From an uncultured Halomicronema sp. (GTDB taxonomy: Bacteria > Cyanobacteriota > Cyanobacteriia > Phormidesmidales > Phormidesmidaceae): a DNA stretch of 53,498 bases. Of this stretch, positions 43,501 to 51,700 are shown piece after piece. Within the stretch, counting starts at the first letter, position 1; each line of letters starts with the position of its first letter. The stretch covers positions 1 to 53,498 of the forward strand of contig CALCCA010000148.1 in NCBI GenBank assembly GCA_937899725.1, written 5' to 3'. Made by a program: the position numbers and the translations under genes. Below the pieces are notes generated by a model, which was given only the letters and a program-made list of their open reading frames with translations, did not search any database and was not told the origin of the DNA.

Positions 43501-46500
43501 CCCTAGGACTTCTAGCGTGAGCTGGGGCAGAGACACGGGAGCCGCGATCGGAGTGGTTTGGCTGGTTAGAAGGAGCGCGACCTGGGCGTCTTGGAGAATG
43601 AAGGCCAGACGCTCAGCCGGATAGGTCGGATCAAGCGGTACATAAGCGCCCCCCGCCTTGAGAATTGCCAACAGTGCCACCACCAAGTCAGCCGTGCGCT
43701 CCAGACAGACTCCAACTAGGATTTCAGGGCCGATATGGTGCGCCTGGAGGTAGTGAGCTAGCTGGTTCGCCCGCTGGTTGAGTTCCTGGTAAGACAGCCG
43801 TTGATCGACGGCAATAAGGGCGATCGCCTGCGGTGTCTGCTCGACTTGTTGCTCAAATAGCTGGTGTAGACAGAGGTCGGCAGGATAGTCCGCCTGAGTC
43901 TGATTCCACTGCCACAGCTGCTGTTGCTCTGTCTGGACCAATAGTGGCAGTTCGGCAATTCGGCAGTCAGGTTGCTGGGGGATGACCTTCAGGAGCTGAC
44001 GCAGATAGCCCGCCAACCGATGGATGGTGTCGGCGGTAAACAGATCGGTGCGATATTCCAAGGTGCCCTGCAGGCCTCGCTCATCTAGCCGCATCGACAG
44101 CGTGAGGTCAACCTTCGCCGTACTACTGTCGATGGGGAGCGGCTGCCACTCTAGCGCAGTGTCCAATGAGGTGTTGATCGGCTGCCCGGTGACCGCGATC
44201 GCTTCGCCGGCATTCTGCAATACAAACATCACCTGAAACAGCGGTGCATGGCTCCAACTGCGGGGCACTTCTAGCACTTCCACCACCTGCTCAAAGGGCA
44301 CTGACTGATGTGCGTAGGCATCCAGCGCCACCGCTCGTACCCGGTCCAGTAACTCGTCAAACCGGGGATTGCCGGACATCGCCGTCCGCAGCACTAGGGT
44401 ATTCACAAACAGGCCAATTAGCCCTTCTAGCTCGGCTTGGGGGCGATTCGAGATCGGCGTGCCGATGACCAAGTCTTCCACCCCGCTGTAGCGATATAGC
44501 AGCACCTGAAAAGCGGCCAGCAGCGTCATAAAGAGCGTGACGCCCTGCTGCTGGCTGAGAGTTTTCAGCGCTTGCGTTTGAGTTCGCGAGAGCCGGAAAG
44601 TATATGTCGCCCCGGCAAAGGACCGCACTGCCGGACGGGGATAGTCTGTCGGCAGCTCTAACAGTGGCGGTACGTTTTGTAATTGCGCTTGCCAGTAAGC
44701 CAATGACGGTTGCTGGCGCTCGGCTTGCTGTTGCTGCCACGCCGCATAGTCCACATACTGAATCGGTAAGAGTGGGAGCGCCAAGGGCTGAGCTGAGCGC
44801 AAAGCATCGTAGCTCTGGGCCAGTTCCCGCACGAGAATCCCCATTGACCAACCATCGGCAATGATGTGATGCAGGCTCAGCAAGATGACATGGTCAGCCG
44901 CAGCCAGCTGCAGCACTTTCATGCGCAACAAGGGAGCTTGTCCTAAATCAAACGGGGTTTGAGCTGCTCGCTGAATCTGCTCTCGCACTTGCTCCCGCTG
45001 GCGAGCTTCATCTAGCCCCCTCAAGTCAACCAGGGGAAGTTCCGTCTCAACGTCAGTCTGAAGCTCAATTACGGCTTGACCCTCAACGTCTTTGAAGGCG
45101 GTTCGCAGCACTTCATGGCGCTGAATCAGATGCGCCAAACTCTGTTGCAGCCGGTCTATCGATAAATCGCCCTTGACTCGCACGGCGGTCGGAATGATGT
45201 AGAACGGACTCTCTGGTTCCAACTGCGCTAAAACCCACTGTCGCCGCTGCGCATCGGAGAGCGGTAGCGCCCCCGCCCGTTCAATCGGGGCGATCGGTTC
45301 CAGAGATAGTGACGTATCAGCTGCCTTAAGAGAATCGATCGCAGTGGCTAATTGAGACAGAGTGGGGGATTCAAACAGCGATCGCACTGGCAGCTCCACC
45401 CCAAACGCCTGCCGCACCTGGGCCACCACCCGCGTTGCCAACAGCGAATGGCCGCCCAACTCAAAGAAGTTATTTTCACGACTGACCTCAGGCTGGTTAA
45501 GCACTGCTGCCCAGATATTGGCGAGTAGTTCCTCAGTCAGAGTGCGAGGAACCGTCGAACCATGACTAATTTCAGGAGACTCCGGCACTGGCAGAGCGTT
45601 GCGATCAACTTTGCCATTGGGCGTTAGGGGTAGGGCATCGAGTACGACAAATTGAGTCGGCACCATGTAGGCGGGGAGATTCTGGGAGAGGAAGTGGGGG
45701 AGTGGGCTTCGACGTGAGCTCAGCCGAACGGGGGATGAGGGGATGGGGAGATGGGGGGATGGGTTGTGAGTTGTGAGTTGTGAGGTTGGAATGTGTTCTT
45801 CGTGAGCGGCTCTTGGTTTTGCGTTCTTCACAAAGTAGGCCACTAACTGGGGATTGGCTGCGGCCTTCTCTCTAAGGACGACAACTGCTTGCGACACATC
45901 AGGATGCTCGGTAAGAAGGGCTTCGATTTCACCTAGCTCGATGCGGAAGCCACGCAGTTTGACCTGATGGTCGAGGCGACCCAGGTATTCCAGGGTGCCG
46001 TCTTCACGGATGCGGACGCGATCGCCGGTCTTGTAAAGAGTGGATGGGTGGTTGAGTAGTTGGGTGGAGGGGTTTTTGCCTGGTTCTTGGTTCTTAGTTC
46101 TTGGTTCTTGGTTCTTAGTTCTTGGTTCTTCCTGTTCCTTAGTTCCTGTTCCCTGTTCCCTATTCCCTATTCCCTCCTCAAGCGGATTCAGGATAAATCG
46201 TTCTGCCGTCAAATCCTGCCGCTGCCAGTAGCCTGAACTCAAACCCAGACCGCCAATGTGCAATGCGCCAGGGACACCGAGAGGCACTGGGTGCTGCTGG
46301 GCATCGAGGACATGGAACTGAGTGTTGGCAATGGGCGGGCCGATGGGGACGAGACCGTCTGCTAACGTCGCCGCTTCTAGCTTCAGGGCAGCAGACCAGA
46401 TGGTGGTTTCGGTCGGGCCGTAGAGGTTCCACAGTTCAGCCCCGCATTCCAACAGTTTCTTGGCTAATGCAACATCCAGAGCTTCACCGCCGCATAGCAA

Positions 46501-48747
46501 TTTCAAATTGGCTTTTCCCTGCCAGTCGCTTTCGACCAGCAATCGCCAGGTGGCAGGGGTGGCCTGCATCAGAGTGACGTCATGGTGCTCTAGCTGCGCT
46601 GCCAATTGCTGCGGGTCGCGCACGACTTCCTGACTAGCAATGACCAGCGTGCCGCCTACGGTGAGAGGCAAAAAGAGTTCCAGCGCGGCAATGTCGAAGG
46701 CAGGAGTCGTGACCGCGAGCAACGTATCCTGAGCCGTCATGCCAGGAGCCTGAGCCATGCTGGCGAGCAGATTCGTCAGGCTCTGATGCTGGATAGGAAC
46801 GCCTTTGGGAGTGCCGGTGCTGCCGCTGGTGTAAATCAGATAGGCGAGGTCATTGGCGGTCGGAGAGTGGGGGAGTGGGGCGGTGATGTGAGCCTGATGC
46901 TGCGGTAACTTCAGAACCGGAGTTTCCATCTGCTGAGCCATTTCAACTGTTTCAGCCTGCTCTGTTATCAGCAGGGATACTTGGGCGTCTTCGAGGATGA
47001 ACCGCAGCCGCTCGACGGGATAGGTGGGGTCGAGGGGAACGTAGGTGGCCCCGGTTTTGAGGATGGCGAGTAGGGTCATGACTAACTCAGCAGAACGTTC
47101 CAGGCAGAGGGCGACACGATCGCCTCGTTGTACCCCCTGCTGCATCAAGTGATGGGCGAGCTGATTGGCCTGCTGGTCGAGTTCCTGGTAGCTGAGGGAG
47201 ATGTCCTCAAAAATGACGGCAGTGGCGGTGGGGTTGGCAGTGGTCTGATCAGCAATCAATTCGTGGACGCAGCGGCCTGGAATGGGCTGCTCGGTTTGGT
47301 TCCACGTGATGAGTTGTTGCTGCTCTTCCTGGGTCAGCAGGGGAAGCGTGCCGATCTCACTATCGGGATTTGCCGCGATCGCTCCCAACATCTTCTGAAA
47401 ATGGTCAACCAGCCGCTGGACCGTGGTGGGCTTGAAGAGGTCGGTGTTGTATTCAAACACGCCGGTCAGCCCGTCGGGGGTTTCGTACATGTCAAGGCTG
47501 AGGTCAAATCGAGCGGTCGTGGTCTCGGGTTCCAGAGCGGTGATCTGTAAGTCGGGCAGGGTAAAGCTCTGGGTCGGCGTGTTGTGCAAGATGAACATCA
47601 CCTGGAAGAGGGCGTTATGGCTGAGGTGACGCTCGACCTGGAGAGCATCGACGATCGCTTCGAAGGGCACATCCTGATGAGCATAGGCATCGAGGGCAGT
47701 TTCGCGCACCTGTTGTAAAAGCTGGGAAAAGGGCTGATCGCCAGAGACCTTAGTGCGAAAGACGAGGTTATTAACAAACAGGCCAATCAGGTTTTGGATT
47801 TCGCGGCGATCGCGATTCGTCACGGTTGAGCCGACCCAAATATCCGACTGGTCAGTGTAGCGATAAAGCAGCGTTTGAAATGCCGCCAACAGCAGCATAA
47901 AGGGCGTGGCCTGATGCTGCTGAGCCAACGCTTTGAGACGGTCGCTGAGCACGGGGGAGAGGGCAAATGACTGCCGCGCCCCGCGAAAGGTCTGGACGGC
48001 GGGTCGAGCATAGTCGGTGGGCAACTCTAGTAGCGAGGGCGGATTGCTGAGCTGTTGCACCCAGTAGGCCAATTGCTGGTCTAATCGGGTCGGCTGCTCG
48101 GCTGAGCCTTGGGCTTCAAGCTGCTGCCGTTGCCAGGTGGCGTAGTCGGCGTATTGAATCGGTAGTTCCGGCAGGGGTGCAGGGTACTGATGCACCTTTG
48201 CTGTATAGAGAGCGGCCATTTCTGCCATCAGCAGTCGCAGTGACCAGTAGTCCGCAATGATGTGGTGAATCGCGACCACCAGTAGATGGTTCTGACGGTC
48301 CAGCCGGAGCAGATGACACCGCAGCAGGGGCGCTTCAGACAAATTATAAGGAGTCGCCAAGAGCTGCTGAATCTGGGTCTGAACGGCGGCGGCTGACTGT
48401 TGGCTCAGGTCCAGTACTGGCAGAGGCAGATCAATTTCGGGGAGCACTTGCTGATAGGGCTGACCATCGATCTGGATAAACTGAGTGCGGAGGATATCGT
48501 GGCGCTGAGCGATCGCCTGCAAACTGTGATGCAGCGCCTCTACCTGCAACGGCCCCGTCAGCTCTAACACGGCTGGAACGACGTAGACCGAGGTACCGGT
48601 CTGGAGCTGTTCAATAAACCACAGCCGCTGTTGCGCAAAAGAGAGGGACCACCGTTGAGATGATTGCTGCTGGGCTTGCTTTTGCAAAAGCTGAGAGAGG
48701 AGCTGCCGCTTTTGTTCCGGCGTGAGATGGGCAATCGGTTGGCTCAT
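40558..48747 (-). CDS. NRPS: C-A(Gly)-PCP-C-A(Ala)-PCP-E, two modules
   Basis: This is a 2729-residue protein. Module 1: C (30-470, HHIIADYWS at 161), A (490-1050) with pocket D685 I686 L689 Q728 L751 G753 L775 I783 W784 K1046, i.e. DILQLGLIWK, the glycine code, and PCP S1101. Module 2: C (1155-1610, HHIIADGWS at 1293), A (1625-2175) with D1820 L1821 F1824 N1858 N1881 A1883 L1907 T1915 Y1916 K2164. That is DLFNNALTYK, the code I recall for alanine in microcystin synthetase McyA. PCP GGDSI follows (S2219), and an epimerization domain (2270-2700) with HHLGIDGVSW. GGDSI is the carrier form typical before E domains. Predicted output is Gly then D-Ala. Both A domains carry two insertions. The start overlaps the upstream stop. 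Confidence 0.95.
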   Translation of the reverse strand: MSQPIAHLTPEQKRQLLSQLLQKQAQQQSSQRWSLSFAQQRLWFIEQLQTGTSVYVVPAVLELTGPLQVEALHHSLQAIAQRHDILRTQFIQIDGQPYQQVLPEIDLPLPVLDLSQQSAAAVQTQIQQLLATPYNLSEAPLLRCHLLRLDRQNHLLVVAIHHIIADYWSLRLLMAEMAALYTAKVHQYPAPLPELPIQYADYATWQRQQLEAQGSAEQPTRLDQQLAYWVQQLSNPPSLLELPTDYARPAVQTFRGARQSFALSPVLSDRLKALAQQHQATPFMLLLAAFQTLLYRYTDQSDIWVGSTVTNRDRREIQNLIGLFVNNLVFRTKVSGDQPFSQLLQQVRETALDAYAHQDVPFEAIVDALQVERHLSHNALFQVMFILHNTPTQSFTLPDLQITALEPETTTARFDLSLDMYETPDGLTGVFEYNTDLFKPTTVQRLVDHFQKMLGAIAANPDSEIGTLPLLTQEEQQQLITWNQTEQPIPGRCVHELIADQTTANPTATAVIFEDISLSYQELDQQANQLAHHLMQQGVQRGDRVALCLERSAELVMTLLAILKTGATYVPLDPTYPVERLRFILEDAQVSLLITEQAETVEMAQQMETPVLKLPQHQAHITAPLPHSPTANDLAYLIYTSGSTGTPKGVPIQHQSLTNLLASMAQAPGMTAQDTLLAVTTPAFDIAALELFLPLTVGGTLVIASQEVVRDPQQLAAQLEHHDVTLMQATPATWRLLVESDWQGKANLKLLCGGEALDVALAKKLLECGAELWNLYGPTETTIWSAALKLEAATLADGLVPIGPPIANTQFHVLDAQQHPVPLGVPGALHIGGLGLSSGYWQRQDLTAERFILNPLEEGIGNREQGTGTKEQEEPRTKNQEPRTKNQEPGKNPSTQLLNHPSTLYKTGDRVRIREDGTLEYLGRLDHQVKLRGFRIELGEIEALLTEHPDVSQAVVVLREKAAANPQLVAYFVKNAKPRAAHEEHIPTSQLTTHNPSPHLPIPSSPVRLSSRRSPLPHFLSQNLPAYMVPTQFVVLDALPLTPNGKVDRNALPVPESPEISHGSTVPRTLTEELLANIWAAVLNQPEVSRENNFFELGGHSLLATRVVAQVRQAFGVELPVRSLFESPTLSQLATAIDSLKAADTSLSLEPIAPIERAGALPLSDAQRRQWVLAQLEPESPFYIIPTAVRVKGDLSIDRLQQSLAHLIQRHEVLRTAFKDVEGQAVIELQTDVETELPLVDLRGLDEARQREQVREQIQRAAQTPFDLGQAPLLRMKVLQLAAADHVILLSLHHIIADGWSMGILVRELAQSYDALRSAQPLALPLLPIQYVDYAAWQQQQAERQQPSLAYWQAQLQNVPPLLELPTDYPRPAVRSFAGATYTFRLSRTQTQALKTLSQQQGVTLFMTLLAAFQVLLYRYSGVEDLVIGTPISNRPQAELEGLIGLFVNTLVLRTAMSGNPRFDELLDRVRAVALDAYAHQSVPFEQVVEVLEVPRSWSHAPLFQVMFVLQNAGEAIAVTGQPINTSLDTALEWQPLPIDSSTAKVDLTLSMRLDERGLQGTLEYRTDLFTADTIHRLAGYLRQLLKVIPQQPDCRIAELPLLVQTEQQQLWQWNQTQADYPADLCLHQLFEQQVEQTPQAIALIAVDQRLSYQELNQRANQLAHYLQAHHIGPEILVGVCLERTADLVVALLAILKAGGAYVPLDPTYPAERLAFILQDAQVALLLTSQTTPIAAPVSLPQLTLEVLGDKLSEFPMTNPTGQGSANHLAYVIYTSGSTGKPKGVAIEHHSPVALCSWAQTVFSPEQLSGVLAGTSLCFDLSIFELFVPLSGGGTVILAENVLQLPELPAASEVTLVNTVPSAIAALLRTNGIPSSVTTINLAGEPLQPTLVQQLYQLPHIQHVFNLYGPSEDTTYSTYARIPEQSESVTIGRPIANTQAHVLDAHGQPVPINVPGELYLGGDGLARGYLNRPDLTAERFIPNPFTVGAYGGTPKAESSPHHPNLALGAEPYAPTGQILYKTGDRVRYRPDGNLEFLGRLDNQVKLRGFRIELGEIETTLLSHSDIDQAVVTPWTDENGTQRLVAYVVTKGTRNRGQGIGNREIGRTQSLEPDTQYPSTHPPIHSSTHPLSSTLRSFLAEQLPDYMLPSFFMQLDDLPRLPNGKLDRQALPIPTVLAAAAQDSAPMTAAEEKLAAIWTELLPVDQVGIQDSFFALGGDSILALQAIAKAHQQGLHLTPKDLFQHQTIARLATVVSSRTEVLAEQGLVTGTGGLTPIQHWFFEQGLQHPHHWNQALLLAVRQPMRPLLLEQALARLLDHHDALRASFVQTDAGWQQQWQAPGSVPLTVVSGPVADLPGAIADTAQELQTGFDLATGPLLKVAYFDFEEEHRLLLVCHHLGIDGVSWRILLADLRLVYGQLEQGQMAQLPTKTTAFKQWAEQLNTYARTPALTAEKAYWQGIADTPMEPLPRDFASADNRLAIADRVTVSLSEADTRRLLQEVPGAYSMQINDLLLTALVLAFESWTGTRRLRLELEGHGREALPGAETTDIDLTRTVGWFTTLFPIDLDLTAAPTLGTALKQVKETLRAVPHRGLGYGVGRYLHQDFWPSAVAEVRFNYLGQLDQVWAADEHFVPASEPTGAARSPEDARPTLLEIDGLVSRGQLHLHWAYSTAIHRRATIAALAEGFIATLQQLIEHCLTTDEDVGYTPSDFPQMSLSQAELDDLLADL
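42343..42480. repeat. In-frame insertion at A8-A9 of the alanine module
   Basis: Octamers GGATGAGT/GGATGGGT (about 42361-42402) and heptamer-like TTCCCTA units (about 42436-42478) encode STHPPIHSSTHPL and NRGQGIGNREIG on the minus strand. They lie between LVAYVV and LPDYMLP. Confidence 0.9.
42694..42795. repeat. Palindromic MITE-like element inserted at A6-A7 of the alanine module
   Basis: Perfect 11-base terminal arms, GTAGGGGCGTA (42704-42714) and TACGCCCCTAC (42779-42789), bound an 86-base element. It reads through in frame as VGAYGGTPKAESSPHHPNLA and onward, between RFIPNPF and ILYKTGDR. Similar GTAGGGGCG palindromes are common intergenic repeats in cyanobacteria. Confidence 0.85.
45688..45828. 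repeat. In-frame insertion at A8-A9 of the glycine module
   Basis: A second identical copy of the 28-base element (45704-45731) encodes PVRLSSRRSPLPH. It is followed by GGATGGGG-like and GTTGTGA-like repeats (about 45732-45790). The whole lies between LVAYFV and LPAYMVP. Confidence 0.9.
46042..46182. repeat. In-frame insertion at A6-A7 of the glycine module
   Basis: Clean heptamers GGTTCTT/AGTTCTT (about 46082-46130) encode EPRTKNQ heptads, followed by TTCCCTA units encoding GIGNREQGTG. They lie between RFILNPL and TLYKTGDRVR. Confidence 0.92.
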
Positions 48748-51700
48748 GAGTCCTCCTCCGCTAGCATCTGACTCAACAGAGCATCGACATCCTGTTCGGA
48801 CAAATCATCTACATGACTGAGCAACGCCTGGGGGGCGGTGGACTGAATGGGTAGAATCGGGTCTACTGCTGCGGTAGACGGCGGCCCTGCCAGCAGCGAT
48901 TCAACCACGGCAGCTTGCTCTGACAAGGTTTGAGCGGTGAAAAACTGCCGAATCGAGAGGTCGATGGGAAAGGTCTGACGCAGTTGCGAGAGGGCCTGCA
49001 TCGCCGCCAGAGAATTGCCCCCCACCGCAAAGAAATTGGCGTGGAGGCCAACCGTCTCCAAATGGAGAACGTCTTGCCAAATGGCCGCGATCGCCCCTTC
49101 CACCTCGGTATTGGGAGCGACAAAAGGCTGTTCCACCATCAGACTGCTGGGTAGCGGCAGGGCTTGGCGATCAACCTTGCCATTAGCGCTGAGGGGCAGG
49201 GCCTCTAAGAGTTGATAGGTGGTTGGCACCATGTAGGTCGGGAGCTTTTGCGCCAAAAATTCTTGCAGGGCATCGGTCAGCAAGGAGCCAGAGCGAGCCT
49301 GTTGGGGGGCTTGCCACTGCTGAGTCCAGCTTGGATCAATGCCGCCGCCCGCCAAACCGTGCAGAACTTCGTGCTCGCGATCCAGACCGAGAGCCTGCTG
49401 AAGCGATTCCACACCCAATTTGCCCAAAGGACAAAGTCCCAGATCGCGGTCGGGTGCCGTTTCCATCAAGAGTTGGCTCATGTAACCCGCTTCTAACAGG
49501 CAGAAGTCACGGGCTTGATCCGCGTAGAGGGGTGCGATCGCTGCCAGACATCCCACGAAGATGAGAGAAAACGCCGACTGTTCCACCATGCCTTGATTGC
49601 TGCCGTAGAGCGTATCGACATCAATGGTTTGAGCCTCCAGTCGTAGTAATCGATGGTCAGCCGGATGGTAATAATAGAAGCCCGCTACCAATCCTTCAAT
49701 TCGTCCCGGTTTGACGTGGATATAGGTCTGCACCGGATACAGGCTACCCGCCGACGCATAGCGATATTTGGGCAACGGTGACTCTGCTAGTTCGATGGAT
49801 TTTAGGGGGCTGAGGAACTGACTGAAGGTTTTGAGAGCGATCGGTGTGGGTAGAAATTGTCGATAGCTCTGGCGTCGTAAGTAGGGCTGTGTATTCTCTT
49901 CAGCCAGCGGCAAGGCAACGCTAACGGCCTCATCCGCGAAGCGCCGCAAGCCCCGCCGTTCTTGTTTGAAAGCCAGCTTGGCCAGGGGATGATGCAGCGC
50001 CACATCCGCCGACGATTCATCTACTGATTGATCGCCAGCGCTCTCCGGCACGACATAAGCCACCAACTGCTGCTGGGGCGCAGCGCCCACCGCTGTAACC
50101 ACCGCTTCCCGGATAGCCGGATGCTGGGACAACGCCGCCTCAATCTCTCCCAGCTCAATGCGATAGCCGTTTAGCTTGATCTGAAAATCTTCTCGTCCCA
50201 GGAATTCGATTGTCCCGTCGGGACGGTAACGGCCTAGATCGCCAGTTTTGTAGAGAGTGGGATGGGGGGATGGGGGGATGGGGGGCTCGGCGTGAGCGCT
50301 CGATTCGGGTGAGCTCATCGTCGAAGCCAGCGGAACAGTGGCTGGGTTTTGACCAGGTTCTAGGTTCTTTCTGTTCCCTATTCCCTGTCTCCTGTTCCCT
50401 AATTCCTGTTCCCTGTTTCCCGTTTCCTTTTCTAAAAGCGGATTCGGCACAAAGGCGGCGGCGGTTTTCTCCGGCTGTTGCCAATAGCCTTTCGCGAGTC
50501 CTGGGCCACCGATGTAGAGCTGTCCAGGCACCCACACGGGGCAGGGTTGGAGGTTGTCGTTGAGGACATACCACTGCTGGTTAGCGAGTGGCCGACCGTA
50601 GGGGATGCTCTTCCAGGTGGGCTCGACGGTTTGAATCGGGTAAACAATGGACCAGATGGAAGCTTCGGTCGCACCGCCGAGGCTGACAACTTGGGCCTGG
50701 GGACATTGGCGGCGAATCTTGTCGGGCAGAGCCATGGGGAGCCAGTCGCCGCTGAGAAGTACCTGTCGTAGGGAAGTAGCCTGGTGCGATCGCTGTTCCA
50801 GCTCGGCGAGCAAGAGGGCCATCAGGGCGGGCACGGAGTTCCACAAGGTAATGCGGTGGGTGTGAAGCAGCTCGACCCAATGGGCGGGGTCACGCTCTCG
50901 CTCCGACGCTGGCATCACAATGGTGGCTCCGGCGGCCAGGGTGCCGAAAATGTCGTACACGGACAGGTCAAAGTTCAGGGCGGAGAGGGCAAGGACGCGA
51001 TGGTCAAAGACCGGCCCCTCGGGGCCATCGCCTGGCCCCACTTCAAACCGTTGATTGATATCCAGGATCGTATTGACCGCCCCGCGATGGTCAATCATGA
51101 CGCCCTTGGGCAAGCCCGTAGAGCCAGAGGTATAGATGACGTAGGCCAAATCGGTGGGCGCAGGAGAGGGAAGAGGTGGAGTGGATGCGTGGGAGGGTGG
51201 GGGAGTGAGAGGGTGGCGGGTAATGGGAATTTGGGTTACAGCGTCGGGCCATGCTAAATCGGCGAGATGGGATTGGGTGAGCAGGATATTCGCCTGCGTT
51301 GCTTGAATCAGGTGCCAGCGCCGCTCTTGAGGCAGGGTCGGGTCGATGGGAACGTAGGCGGCCCCGGCGGTGAGGATGGCCAGGAGCGCGACAACGGTTT
51401 CCCAGCCTTTGGTCATGGCAACCGCTACGAGCTGGTGGGGTTGAACGCCCTGCTGTTGTAAATGATGGGCCAACTGCAGGACGTGCTGGCGCAGCTCGCC
51501 ATAGGTGAGAGTGAGATCGCTAGCAATGACGGCTAGATGATCGGGCTGCTGCTGCGCCTGCTCAAAAAATAAAGTATGCAGCAGCGGTTCCGAGCCGGAG
51601 AACAGGGCCATTTCCGTCTGGTTCAGCGCCGTGACGTGGGCCGTGGAACCGAGTTGGGGAGGCATTTCCCAGGTGACCGAATCATCCGCCAACCGTTCTA

